Origin: Aquilaria yunnanensis
Lineage: Eukaryota; Streptophyta; Magnoliopsida; Malvales; Thymelaeaceae
Assembly (NCBI GenBank): GCA_039654915.1
Contig: CM077596.1
Coordinates: 45,816,501 to 45,880,500, forward strand
DNA: 64,000 bases
Direction: 5' to 3'
Positions 11,071-22,012 of this stretch are shown here, piece by piece. The notes under the pieces were generated by a model. It saw nothing but the letters and a program-made list of their open reading frames with translations, was not told the origin of the DNA and did not search any database. Positions within the stretch are counted from its first letter, which is position 1. Each line of letters starts with the position of its first letter. The position numbers and the translations under genes were made by a program.

Positions 11071-12000
11071 CTGACGATCATCCTAAAGTGATCCTATAAC
11101 TTGCTTAAAATTTTTTAACACAACTAGTATGTCCTATTTTGGTCTATACCATAAGTGCTGGCATTATTTAAGATGACACTTGCCTACGTGGTACTTGCAA
11201 CCCCCATGGTAGGTCCCAAATTGCCATGTCGATGACTATATCCAAAGAACAAGGAACTTTAAGTTAAAATTGACAACGACTTAAATTGTAAACTTTCCCA
11301 AAATCATCTTCTTTCATTTTCAACAATGGACCACCTTCGACTCCTCATCTTTATCACATTATCCGCCCCCTTTCCGGAATTCTCCCTATTTTGGAACAAA
11401 GTGACCTAGTCTGACGTGATCCCACTACTCGTCCTCCACGTTCTTAGCCAATCTTGGCACCCAGAATTCCATCACCGCCATAGTTGGCCTCGCCAAGTTG
11501 GCAGTTCAATCTCGAGAGAGACAGATTCGAGTGGCTTGGACCAAAGCGCGGAGGAGAGGACTTTCGGCGTGAGGCGGGTACTAGAGAGTGGATGAGAGGG
11601 AGCGTCTACATGAGGCATCAGGCCAGGTGGCTCAGTGTAAGACACAGCGAGGATGGCGGCCTAAGTATCTTTGGTGGCAGCTGGGATGGCTTTGGCCATA
11701 ATGTCGTTGGACTAGAAGGCAGAGGATGGGGCAGATCGGGAGCAACGAGATTATTTGTGTTTCAACTCCTCAAAATTATTGTTTGTGTCAGTTTGGGTCT
11801 GAATTTTCATTACTGTACAATATGGTGATCTATTTAAGTTAATGATGAAGCCATGTGGTAGTGTGTGTGCCGCGTAAGTAAAGTTTCATGTAAAATAATG
11901 CTAAAACTAATGGCAGGAACCAAAATGGGACATATTAGTTGGTTAGGGGATTTTAAGAGAACAAAAACAAGTTATAAAATCATTTTAGGATGACCCTAAA
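11071..12000. mobile_element. Non-autonomous Mutator-like element A
   Basis: Long imperfect terminal inverted repeats of about 120 bp lie at 11071-11193 and 11869-12000. Matching cores are CATCCTAAA at 11079-11087 and TTTAGGATG at 11984-11992, and ATGTCC(T/C)ATTTTGGT further in. The interior, about 11290-11770, is clearly more GC-rich than its surroundings and holds open frames up to about 114 codons with no recognisable domain. No transposase is present. No clean target duplication is visible, so Mutator membership is inferred from the long repeats and from the similar element at 16663-17443. Confidence 0.6.
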
Positions 12001-12918
12001 AGTTAAGGGGCCATATTTAAATTTTACCCATCCAATTCATCACGGTTTTACTTCCGTGTTTCTCTTTATTCTTACTCCAACATAAAACAAACTCATAGGG
12101 TTGCAAACCACCACAAAACCAGAAAATTGTCCCAAGTCCTAAAAAAATCAATTTTCTATCAACAATCATCATAATTCCTGAATCAAGGGTAAAAGGTTGT
12201 ACATAGTCACTCATTAATTCTCTTGTAATCAAGGACCGAATATTTATAGTTGTATAGTTTCATGTCATATTTTTATACCACCAACAAAACTTTTTAGAAT
12301 CCTAGGGGACCTTTAGACCATACATCAACCATCTTCCTTAAGCATTAAGAAAGGCTGAAATGCACAAAAGCCCATTATTAATTTCAAACATTACAACTAA
12401 GGGCCTAAATTTCTAGACTTTTGTCTTATATTTAACTACCCTCAATGAAAATTTATAAAATTCTAGGAGGAGGTTGCCACCCTTGTCCCTTCATGGCTAC
12501 GCCCTGGCTCCAAGGTTTGTCCCAAGTTCCATGGCCATCTTCCATCCCGACTAATTAGTTCTTCCAAGTCAAGTCTCCCAAGTTCCCACATTTTCGACAG
12601 TAAATGATAATGAGGTCAATTAGGTCTCGCATAAGTGTTTATAGTTGAGAGTTAAGACTTTTAAGATCCATAGATCTTGGTGTCAGTTTTCGCAGTTATA
12701 ATTATTTTATTTTAGTCCTTAATTTATTAATTTTTTTTTTTTTTCCCTTAGACTTTTTCAAAATGTTCTCATATTAGTCCTAAACATTTTTGAAACATTC
12801 TACATAAAGTTCCTCACTACGTAATAACAGTTAATCCTCATATAAGAACAAACTTGCATATGAACCCCTATTTATAGAGGAAAATGTGAGAATTAAATTG
12901 TCTTTAACCATAAAAATT

Positions 12919-12990
12919 ACATAGTTTACCTTTACAATATATACAAGAAATGATACATAGTTTACCTTTACAATATATACAAGGAATGAA
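12919..12990. repeat. 36-bp tandem duplication
   Basis: Units 12919-12954 and 12955-12990 begin ACATAGTTTACC and end with a GAAATGAT or GGAATGA tail. They are nearly identical. Confidence 0.8.
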
Positions 12991-14285
12991 GTACCACAAT
13001 CATATATGATTCACCCAAAGGGAGTTGTTTGCTATGGTAGTCGTGAAATTTCTATCCAAAGGCCAACATCAGTTTGGCCAGATATATATAAAAAAGGATT
13101 TGTTAAATGACAGGGTTCAGTCTCAAGGGCCTTCAAGATATACTAAGACAATAATACAAATTTATAGAGGTGTTTTCAAAATTTCAAGTTTTGTTTCCTA
13201 AATAGAAGGGAGAGATGAGCTATTTTTACTTTGTGATTTACTTCACAATTTAAGTCATATATTCACTAACTTGGGTAGCACAACTTGAGCAACAAGACAT
13301 AATTATTTAAACTTTCTAATTTGAGCTAAAATACAAGTGTGACAAATAAAAATCAATACCAAGTAGGATTAATATAATCAAAAGATCCTACTAATCTTAA
13401 TATCTTCATCGTGATCTTTCACAATCCTATCATATCATCAATTATATCACTTTCCGACATGATTTCATGATATTAAATCATAGGATCATGAGATCCTAAG
13501 ATCTGGATCAATATTTTAACAACCCTGTTTAGAGGTTTGACATTAAAAAAAGTTCAACTACGTGTGTGCCGGAATGTTATAAAAATGACTCATTTCTTCT
13601 TGTTGTTTTCACAAAATTAATTACGGGTTAAAATTTTGGTTCAAGAAAAAGGAAGCCATATTATGTGGGGTGCTTGATGCAAGTACCTCAAACAACATAC
13701 TTTCCAACCCTGTCCATGGACTTTCAAAGTTATGTGAACTTGGAGCTTTCCCATTGGGAGTAGATTTCTAGTTAATAAGAAATGAATCACTTCTAAGCAC
13801 TTATTGATACAAATGGAGTTTGTCGTTGAGCTTGTCTTATTCTTACATCCATTGTGTGATTAAGGGGCTAAAAAGAGATACAGGCAGACATTATTTAAGT
13901 GGGACATTTCACATCTGAGGGTCTAAACAAAACCATATAATATTGTGTCAGATTCTGGAGAGAGCAGAAATTCTATCTGCATGATGAGTTGATGATAGAA
14001 AAGGAGGGACAGATGAGACTCACATGGGAGAGTAAATGCCATGGAAAAGAACACAATCGGAAAAAAAAAAGAAAGCCTTTTTCAGTCAATATGAATGAGG
14101 CTAATTAATTAAAAGACTTCTAAGATGCAGAAGTTGTAAGTTGCCGTAAATGGAGGAATGGCAGAAAGAAAAGTCATCTTCAATTCTCTTTGCGCCTTGC
14201 AATTGCTGGCTGGTCCACCCTCTTCCTTGTCTCTCTGCCTCCAGTCTAGTCAATTCCTTATCTGCAACCCTCGGTAAGCCCTTTG

Positions 14286-14302
14286 TCTCTCTCTCTCTCT
14301 CT
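14286..14302. repeat. (CT)n microsatellite
   Basis: An uninterrupted TC run of about 8 units. Confidence 0.8.
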
Positions 14303-15539
14303 GATACATTATTCCTCATTCCATTGTCTCTTTATGATTAAAGACCACCTAGAAAAGTCTTTGGATGTTGTAAGAACTTACCTTTGCACCTTTTCTTTTC
14401 TTTTTTTTTTTTTTAATCATGGAATTTTAATTCTTCATGTTAGGATATTTAAACGAGCAAGATTTATTAAGCAAGATATCAATGTATGGCCATGGACTTA
14501 CACAATCACACCTTTGCACAATAGATTAAGCTGATAACTCCAGAGATCATCAGCATGGATCTGTATCTAACATTGGATAATTTTAACTAATGTGAACTGA
14601 GTTACTTGCGCACATCTCCAATTATCTCATGCTCGACATTGAGACCGGGCACTTTGTGTCATTAAACAAGTATTAATTTAACTCTAGAACACTAGTGTAG
14701 TTCCAAGCCAAACCATTGGTGAAGATACCACCTATTAAGGATGGGCAAATGAGGGAGATCCATCAATCGATACACCGAGATATAGCTGTAAACTCACACT
14801 TTTGTCCAAAAGCTTAAAGCAAAGAGACGAAGATACACACGCATTAGCTGAGAATTAATGAGGAAAATAACTAGCCCATTTAGATAATAGATCCTGTAAT
14901 ATTTTGTGCCCATACAGTTTGGTCGTCTTTGGTTTATGGTTTATGTGATAGCTTTTCTTTTCTTGGCTATAAGATGGAATAGTGTACGCTAGATTAGGAA
15001 GTATAATAAATCTTCTACACTCTCTCAAAACTTTAAAAATTTCCAAGTCTTTCTACTACGAATTTAAGTCGTAAATTAAAGCTGCACAAATGAGAAATGC
15101 AAAATTCCAACTGAAAATGGAAATTAAATTCTCGGGGTCAGAAAAAAAGCATCTTGAGGTTTTTAGCTAGCGAAGGAAGTTTGGCCACTAGTTGGTCTCT
15201 AGTCCATCACCATTCTATTACCATTCAGTGGCCAACCGGTTGATAAAAAGTTAAAAAATGGCCAATTGACGGCCAAATTACCGCTGGTTGGAATTTTGCA
15301 TTCACCTTATAGTGACGGGTTCTTGTGAGAAGTAGAATGTTGCTCCAATTTTGCCGGAGGGTTATTCGATTTAAAAGTCTGAAGCGCTCCTCAAATCAAA
15401 GGGTTTCTTTTATTTTGGTGTAGGTACTCATCAGTTATCACGGTTTCTATTCTTGTCGCCGGTAGTTCTGTATTTTTTAATGTAGTTTGTAATAGAGTAG
15501 AGTTGGTGAGTAGAATCAGACACGAATTCTATTACCAAG

Positions 15540-15775
15540 TGTTGACACCCAATTTCGTCCGACCATAAAAAAATTTTTAAAAGAAATTAAATAAAAGAAA
15601 TTAAATAAAAAAAATTATTATTTTTATTATTATTATTATTACGGCGCTATAACAATATTGTTTTAGCGTAACCGTACTCCCGATCCTCGAACTCTCGCAG
15701 ACCATATTTTAGGTAACCAATCGACTTAATAAAAACCGATTGGTGGCGACTCCAAGAACACCCGACGTTGCCACA
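15540..15775 (-). mobile_element. 236-bp solo LTR
   Basis: The sequence runs TGTTGACACCC... to ...CGTTGCCACA with a perfect 5-bp duplication CCAAG at 15535-15539 and 15776-15780. Read on the minus strand its first ~130 bases match the start of the LTR at 61377 onward (TGTGGCAACG, GAGTCGCCACCAATCGG, then GGATCGGGAGTACGG). It has no internal region, so it is a solo LTR. It is far shorter than the right-hand relative, whose AT-rich body it mostly lacks. It keeps the CCAATCG/CGATTGG hairpin at 15717-15743. Confidence 0.8.
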
Positions 15776-16170
15776 CCAAGTCATTTTAAAACTATATATA
15801 TATCATGTGCACCATGAGGAGACGGACTATGTACACCATGAGTCATCATGGGCCTTCCATCTTGTGCGACTGACATAAGCTCGTTTGAGAATGACATTTA
15901 AAATTAGTGTTAGATATTGAAATAAATTATCAACGGTTGTGATGATTTCTAAGCCTTTCTAATGCTAAAAGTTATCATTGGATTTTTAAATCTCAAACGT
16001 TAAATATTGGCACTGTTCCCAAACAATGCCATATGTTCTATGGCGATACCAACCTATGATGCTCATAGTGGGGGCTTACACGTCAATTGATGATCCATGA
16101 TGACTTAGAATTATCACGGGCCATAAACCAATTATAGTTGTACATTCAATGTTGGTATTGCTATTATGCA

Positions 16171-16640
16171 CTCCCTCCATCTTGTATTAGTTAGCCTTTT
16201 TTATCTTTTTTACTAAAGTTTGATTTAAACATATTCAAATTAATGTGTATTGAAAAAAATTCTTAAAAATGATATTTATAAATTATAATATTTAGAACTA
16301 TATTTTCATATAAAATTTTCATATTGTTATAATAAATTTTAAAACAAATAAAATCATAAATTAATTACTGTGAATTATAAAGAAGCTTTTGTGAGATAGA
16401 ATTTAATCGTAAGTATACTCACCATGATATCTTTCACTACTGCATGTAGTAGTATTGCTTATTCTAGATTGCTTTGTGATAAATAGTACATTATGCAATG
16501 ACGAAATTACTATAATGAACATTCATAAGTTTATACATAATGGAAAATGTATAATAGGACGAAAATGCATAATTATGAAAAATATGACATAGATTTTAGA
16601 ACACAATTATAAAGCCTGGAAAATTTAATGAGACAAAGGA
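16171..16640. mobile_element. Possible Stowaway-like MITE, decayed
   Basis: It opens with CACTCCCTCCATCTTG and closes with GAGACAAAGGAAGTAA, a degenerate version of the CTCCCTCCGTCC-type ends of plant mariner MITEs. It is longer than usual, so an insertion inside it is likely. The ends match only roughly. Confidence 0.35.
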
Positions 16641-16662
16641 AGTAATATTACAACATATTTAA

Positions 16663-17443
16663 GGGCAAACAGGGCAAATTTGTCACTACAGTTTATGGGA
16701 AGAGTAATTTTTTCACTAAATTTTTTTTGTGACAAATATGTCATTAATGTTTTCATTGTATGTAATTTTACCATTGGCCGTTAAATAGTAAGAATATTCT
16801 AATTGTTTAGAAAATATTCCATAACACAACTTTTAAACTAGTCACTAATTTTTTTTTTCTTAACCCATTGCTATCCAAACCTTTCACAACATCCACATGA
16901 GTAAAAACCTTGTATTTGACTACACACTCCCATTGCTGAGTCTTCTAGTTTTCACCTTCGTTATTGTCATTGAGCAACTCTCCACTGCTGCTTTTGTCAA
17001 TCATTTATTCTAAAATTACAACATCTCTAGATTTAGTCCCAACTATATCAATTAAAACATGTTTGATCAATTTTTGTTCTAATGAGCATTACCTAGAAAT
17101 GTTAAAGAGTGGAGGTAGCACCGGTGATGAAATGGGTGGGGGGGGGGCAAAGGGTAAAGGGGCTGCTAAACTAAAGACGATGGTGAAAATGATATATTTA
17201 GAAACTTAAGGGGCAGGGTATTAGATAAAGAAATCTTGGAATTGAAACTTGCATTTTTATCATTTTTTCATGTTTGCCACATTAAACAATTTTAGGGGCC
17301 CGTGACGTATTCGCTCTCAACACAAAATATTGATAGTAAATTTACACTTTTCGAAAAGAATAATGATAAATTTGTTAGAGAAAAAAGTTTAGTTGTAAAT
17401 TTATTCTTCCTAATAAACTTTAGTGGCAAATTTGCCTTTCACT
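16663..17443. mobile_element. Mutator-like non-autonomous element D
   Basis: 781 bp with terminal inverted repeats of about 85 bp. The left arm has GGCAAATTTGTCACTACAG and the right arm in reverse complement has GGCAAATTTGCCACTAAAG. A perfect 9-bp target duplication CATATTTAA lies at 16654-16662 and 17444-17452, the hallmark of Mutator elements. The interior has a run of 10 G (near 17138) and no transposase. This is the best supported of the four Mutator-like elements. Confidence 0.85.
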
Positions 17444-17452
17444 CATATTTAA

Positions 17453-18300
17453 ATATACTATATTGTTAGTTTGTTCGAATCAATTGGAACTCATATTTTC
17501 ATTATCTGTTATAACTTTTTTTTTTTAGCACGCAGAAGCATTTTGACAAGTATTAAGCTAAGGGATACTTATAATATGTGAGAGAAGAAAAATGTCTTTT
17601 TTTTTTTTTTACTCAGAAGATACCTAAACCAGCTTTAGATGATATTATATGAGAAAAAGATGGAGGTAAGACTTACCTCCCACTTTCCATAATGTCACTT
17701 AACCACATTGCTAAAGTGGTAGAGACATTAGCTGTAATAACTAGAAGGGAGGAACAAATTATGTACGATAGAGTAAGATGTCTTCTATAAAATGGAATAT
17801 ATTTTTCCTTTTCTGTTTGGGGCCCTCCGTAACCGGGAAATAAGAAAGATAACACAAGTAAATTGGATGATTTTCTAGTCTAGTAGTTTTCCTTTTAAAA
17901 GCCCCGTGAAGGAAAAAACAGTTGTGTAAGATCTTCACCACTCCCGAAACACATGAATTAAGCATTAAAAACTTTTGACCCAAATTTGGAAGCCTAAAAA
18001 ATAGTCCGTATGAAATCAAGCCACTTTTCGCGCAGTTAATTTGAGGTTCAAGACAGGTACGGAGATCTACATCTCTCATTTCGAAGCATCGTGCACAGAG
18101 AGTGAAATGATAGAAATCGCATGCATGGAAGATATTATATGTAAAGCAAGAGAAGAAAAGAAACAAGAGAGAGATAGAGTTAAAGTTAGAATATTACACT
18201 ATGCCCAGCTAACGGGGAGAAGTACGAAATTTCAGGTCGTCATCGCCAATAGGTGAACCAGAAAACACGTAGTACAGAATTTGAACATGAAACAAGAGGA
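17453..18300. other. Gene-free stretch
   Basis: The longest open frame (minus strand, 17759-18166, 135 codons) has no recognisable motif, and its Phe/Cys-rich composition looks like non-coding AT-rich DNA. I see nothing else here. Confidence 0.4.
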
Positions 18301-18669
18301 GGCAATTTGCTTCAAACTTTTACCGTCTAAAATTCATTTCTTAATTTTTATTTTATCTTCTTAAAATCTTCAACATGTCAGATTTTGTCATAACTATGGT
18401 CATTTTGTCAATTTCACCATTAAAGACAATAGAATCTTAGGAAAATACCTACCATGATCCCTACATATTCTTCTTCTTATGGGCCCTTAAACATAGTACT
18501 TCTTCATAAGTTCTCCATAAATCTTTCATAACTCCTCTCTAGATCTTTCAACTCCAAAGCTATTGACTGATCTTCGAACCTGGACTATGACCCTAATGAT
18601 GTCGATCCACAAATTCCGCTCAACCCCTATTCTCCAACCAGCACTAACGGCAATCACTGCTACCATACC

Positions 18670-18969
18670 TTATGGACAAAATTTTGTTAGAGCTAATGAG
18701 CAAGCATCATCCTCCAATCTCTCCGCCTCCTCCCAATCCTCATTAACTACTGATTGAAAACAATCCAAATCAACCAAAGAATTATTGGAGCCATCTTCAT
18801 TTGGCCTCTCCTTTTGTGTCATGCTGTTCTTCATGAACACACTTTTCACTCTTTCCTCATTATTGTCCAAATCATTGACCGAAAAATAGGAAACTTTTTT
18901 TCTGATCTCTGCTTTGTTTTGGTTTGTTTCACTTTGGCCATTGCTTCCGGTGCCAGCTCCCTTTGTCAC
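18670..18969 (-). other. Unrecognised 99-codon open frame inside element B
   Basis: The translation starts MTKGAGTGSNGQSETNQNKA, is hydrophilic and acidic, and ends near SLALTKFCP. Its composition is unlike the AT-rich surroundings, where chance frames are Phe/Leu/Lys-rich. It lies between the inverted repeats. Mutator-like elements are known to pick up host gene fragments, and this is a candidate. I do not recognise a parent gene. Confidence 0.25.
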
Positions 18970-19120
18970 TAGTACTTCTCTATTCTCTGCTCTTCTTGAT
19001 TACTTTCACATTTCCCCCAATTTGTTTCTTGAATTGTTATTTTTATTATTTTGATCTTTTTTTTAGATATTTTTTGTGGGTGGTTTAAAAATTTTGTACC
19101 TTTTTTGGTGTTTGGTTCTA

Positions 19121-19833
19121 AATTGGGATACTTGATGATCATGATTTTTTTTCCAAGTTTTCATGTTCCTTCAGTTGATGTGGTTCTGAATTGGGATCCT
19201 TGATGATCATGATTTTTTCTGGGTTCTTCATGCTCCATCAAGTGATGTGTTCATGAATTGGGATTCTTGATTAGGGGTGTTATCGAGCTGAGCCGAGCCT
19301 GAACCCCTCGGGCTGGAGCTTGGCTTGTTTTACTTTGAGGCATGTTCGGGCTCAAGTTCGGGCTTGACAAGTTCAGAGAAATGAAGCTCAAGTTCTAATC
19401 AAGATGGTGCTTGAGCTCGATTCAAACATTTGAGAGGATCGAAAAACCTATTAAAGAGCACAATATGTAAGCTCTGTTCGAGCTTGATCATGCATACTTA
19501 AGATCGAGCTCAATGAGCTCATTTTGAAAAAGTAATTATATTTTGTATTACTTAATGATATTTAGTGACTCTAATAGACAAATTAAACACATTTATATTA
19601 ATATTATATAAGGTTTAATAGGCTCGAAAACCTATTAAATCAAACATTGGTAGGTTTGAGCTCGATTGGATAAGGTATTCAAATCTCAAAATTGGCTCGG
19701 GCTCGAGTTCGAAGTTCAATGAGCTTGGTTCGTTAATGATGAATTCAAGTTTGTATTTGAGCTTGAGCTCGAATAGTTCGCTAAATGCTTAGTTCATTAC
19801 CACCCCTATTCTTGATGATCATGATTTTTTTTT
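19121..19833. repeat. 67-68-bp tandem repeat split by the hAT element
   Basis: Three copies start at 19121, 19189 and 19256. Each opens AATTGGGAT and runs into CTTGATGATCATGATTTTTT. The third copy is interrupted at 19271 by the hAT-like element and resumes at 19817. Confidence 0.75.
19272..19808. mobile_element. hAT-like non-autonomous element
   Basis: 537 bp with TAGGGGTG...CACCCCTA ends and a perfect 8-bp duplication TTCTTGAT at 19264-19271 and 19809-19816, as expected for hAT. The interior is rich in GAGCTCGAGCTTG-type imperfect repeats and has no transposase frame. It lies inside the tandem repeat of element B, so it is younger than B. Confidence 0.85.
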
Positions 19834-20642
19834 AAGGCCGCAAAAGATCTAGAGGTGGTGTAGAAGTGGGTGTAGTAGAGAGGATCAGTCATGAAGGAAG
19901 TGGAGGTGGTAAGATCCGAGAGTGAAAACAATAGTGGTGGTGCATCTGTGTGATTGACTATGTTGAAGGTACTTTTGGTGGGAGGAAGAAAATGTATGAA
20001 CTAGAGTTGACATTGACTATAGAATTTCCCTTAAAGTTAACCATGAAAATAATGGAAGGGCCATAATTGTTACAAAATCTGACATGCATCTTAGAGACTT
20101 TAAAATGACAAAATAATAGTTAGGGACTCATTTAGGACAATGATAAAAAGTTAGAGATGACAAATAAAATTTACCCAAAGTCTATCATATAGTGTCTCCT
20201 TGGTCCCATGCTTTTCATGTAGAAACGCCGCCAGTTTACTTATATTACACTAGGGATTCATATGAGGATCGTTGGTTACTCATAGTGTTTATCAGGCACA
20301 GTAATGGATGATGATGATCATAGTAGGATTTTCTTAATACTACTCCCTCATCTGATAAAGGATTATGTATTTTTTTTGTATAGTGTATGTAATTTATGAT
20401 TTTTTTTTTTATTTTTTCCCCTAAAACTAAAATTAAAAAGAATTTTTTTAGGTTATATATGTATAGTATGCTATACATTTTTGTTAAAAAAATTCATCTT
20501 GGGTTGAATAAATTTTAATATAAACACATTTTTTTGTCTACATGGTAAAACTATTAAGCAATTGGCAGCCTTTTCTGTCGTCGACCGCATATGGGGCCAA
20601 ATTCATGCATGTCTCTTGTTGAAAAAAAAAAAGTAGTAGCTG

Positions 20643-20869
20643 ATCCGTCCAGTTTTCTACTCTATTTTAATATTTTAACTTAATTTTGATTTTAGTTTAC
20701 AAATAATATTATTTATTAAAAAATAAAAATTTTATATTTGAAAATTATAGGAATTAAAATTTTTAAATATAATTTCTTAAAATTTTTTTATCAAATAATA
20801 ATATAAATAAATTCAAGTTAAACTTGAATGAAAAATTTAAAATGGAGCAAAGAACTTGAGATATGAAGG
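20643..20869. mobile_element. Probable Stowaway-like MITE
   Basis: The left end TCCGTCCAGTTTTCTACTC and the right end (reverse complement TCCTTCATATCTCAAGTTC, then TTTGCTCC) form a long imperfect hairpin. It resembles the better preserved MITE at 21699-21936. The edges are approximate. Confidence 0.45.

Positions 20870-20913
<44 letters not shown>
20870..20913. repeat. (TAA)n microsatellite
   Basis: About 14 uninterrupted units, directly at the right edge of the MITE above. It would make a good length marker. Confidence 0.9.
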
Positions 20914-20914
<1 letters not shown>

Positions 20915-21698
20915 GAATGGTGTATAAAAAAACTAATGTCTTTGGCTTAGCCAAATTTGGTTACTCATATTTATTTTTTCCCCCCCTAACAATCTATCGA
21001 TTCGGCTTAAATCGCCAACTCATCAACATCATAATTGAATATAATATTTTGTTTGCATGTAAGATATTTTTTTCCCCTGGAAATTGCTAGTCAATTTTAC
21101 CTTAACATGGAAGCTAAGCACAATTTGAAAAAACTAAAAACTATGAGGATACCTAAATCAAACATAGAAAAGTTTCTTTCTTCATAATGTTCATTATAAG
21201 GTATGAACTAAACATAGGAGAATGACGATTATATTTTTATGGATTCCATATTTTCTACGAATCTTCTTCTCCCATAATTTACTCATCACTTTCATAAGTA
21301 CAAAAAAAAAAACAAATTCTTTGACTGCTTCTTTAAAAACCCCATATGCGACATATGTATCATCTTATTTTTTCAACTGCTTCTCTAAAAAAACATGTTA
21401 GTAGTTTATATGTTATTTGTAAAAAAAAAAAAAATACACAACAACAACATTAATTCATGCATGTCTTCAACCATTTCCCATCCCTCCACGCTTTCAATTC
21501 CCACTTTATTCCACAAAGTTCAGCATCAAGAGAAAGATTAGAAAATACCTTCACTTCCCAACATTATATATGATACATAACGAAATTCACATCTGTATAC
21601 CCTAATTATGTAATTAGCAAGCCTCCCTGGCAGCTCATTGACAAGATATGTCTCTAGTTGAAGGCGGGTTCAACTTGTATAGAACATTAAAACTAATA

Positions 21699-21936
21699 CT
21701 CCTTCTGTTCAAAGTTCTTAACACCATTTCAATTTTTTTATTTAAATTTGACTTAGATTTATTTATACTAATATTTTCTAAAAAGCTTTCAAAAATTTTA
21801 TTTTTAGAAACTATGAAACTTATAATTTTCAAAAATATAAATTTTTAAAAAAATTTAGTAAATATTAATATAATCAATTTAAATTAAATTTAAATAAAAA
21901 AACTAGAATGATGTAAAGAACTTGAAACGAAGGAGG
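21699..21936. mobile_element. Stowaway-like MITE (238 bp)
   Basis: The whole element folds as one long hairpin. The left end is CTCCTTCTGTTCAAAGTTC and the right end in reverse complement is CCTCCTTCGTTTCAAGTTC. TA duplications flank it (21697-21698, 21937-21938). This fits mariner-derived MITEs. It lies 77 bases beyond the WOX1 stop codon, so it may overlap the 3' UTR or downstream region. Confidence 0.8.
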
Positions 21937-22012
21937 TAATAACATAATAACATTCTACTCGATATACATATATAAGAGCTTGCCTAGTTAGCAGTTTATT
22001 AGCTATTTCATT

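Larger units (their letters stand above)
12001..15539. other. Gene-free stretch
   Basis: I find no supported gene in these 3.5 kb. It contains a 36-bp tandem duplication (12919-12990), a (CT)n run (14286-14302) and AT-rich unique-looking DNA. Short open frames here have no recognisable motif. Confidence 0.5.
18301..20176. mobile_element. Mutator-like element B, with nested hAT
   Basis: Terminal inverted repeats of about 140 bp lie at 18301-18445 and 20030-20176. Both arms share ACATGTCAGATTTTGT or GCATGTCAGATTTTGT, and then CATTTTGTCA-like blocks. Without the nested 537-bp hAT element it would be about 1.34 kb. The interior includes a 99-codon open frame on the minus strand (18670-18969), Asn/Glu/Ser-rich and acidic, with no family I recognise. 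It could be a captured gene piece. A 67-68-bp tandem repeat lies at 19121-19833. No clean target duplication is seen. Confidence 0.6.
20177..21690. other. Gene-free AT-rich stretch
   Basis: It holds a truncated CTCCCTC-type MITE end near 20341, a probable MITE (20643-20869), a (TAA)n run and no gene. Confidence 0.5.

Noticed and set aside
14101..14341. Overlapping short frames near the (CT)n run, considered as a 5' exon
   Set aside because: No continuation, no motif, and a Ser/Leu-rich translation from the CT run.
15170..15315. CACTA-like end (ACTAGTTGGTC, GGCCAATTGACGGCCAA, TATAGTGACGGG)
   Set aside because: Sub-terminal style resembles CACTA elements, but no second end and no 3-bp duplication could be found.
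17759..18166. 135-codon open frame on the minus strand
   Set aside because: No motif, Phe/Cys/Leu-rich composition typical of AT-rich chance frames, no promoter or splice context.
20763..20954. Poly-Leu (or poly-Asn) frame
   Set aside because: Translation of the (TAA)n microsatellite.
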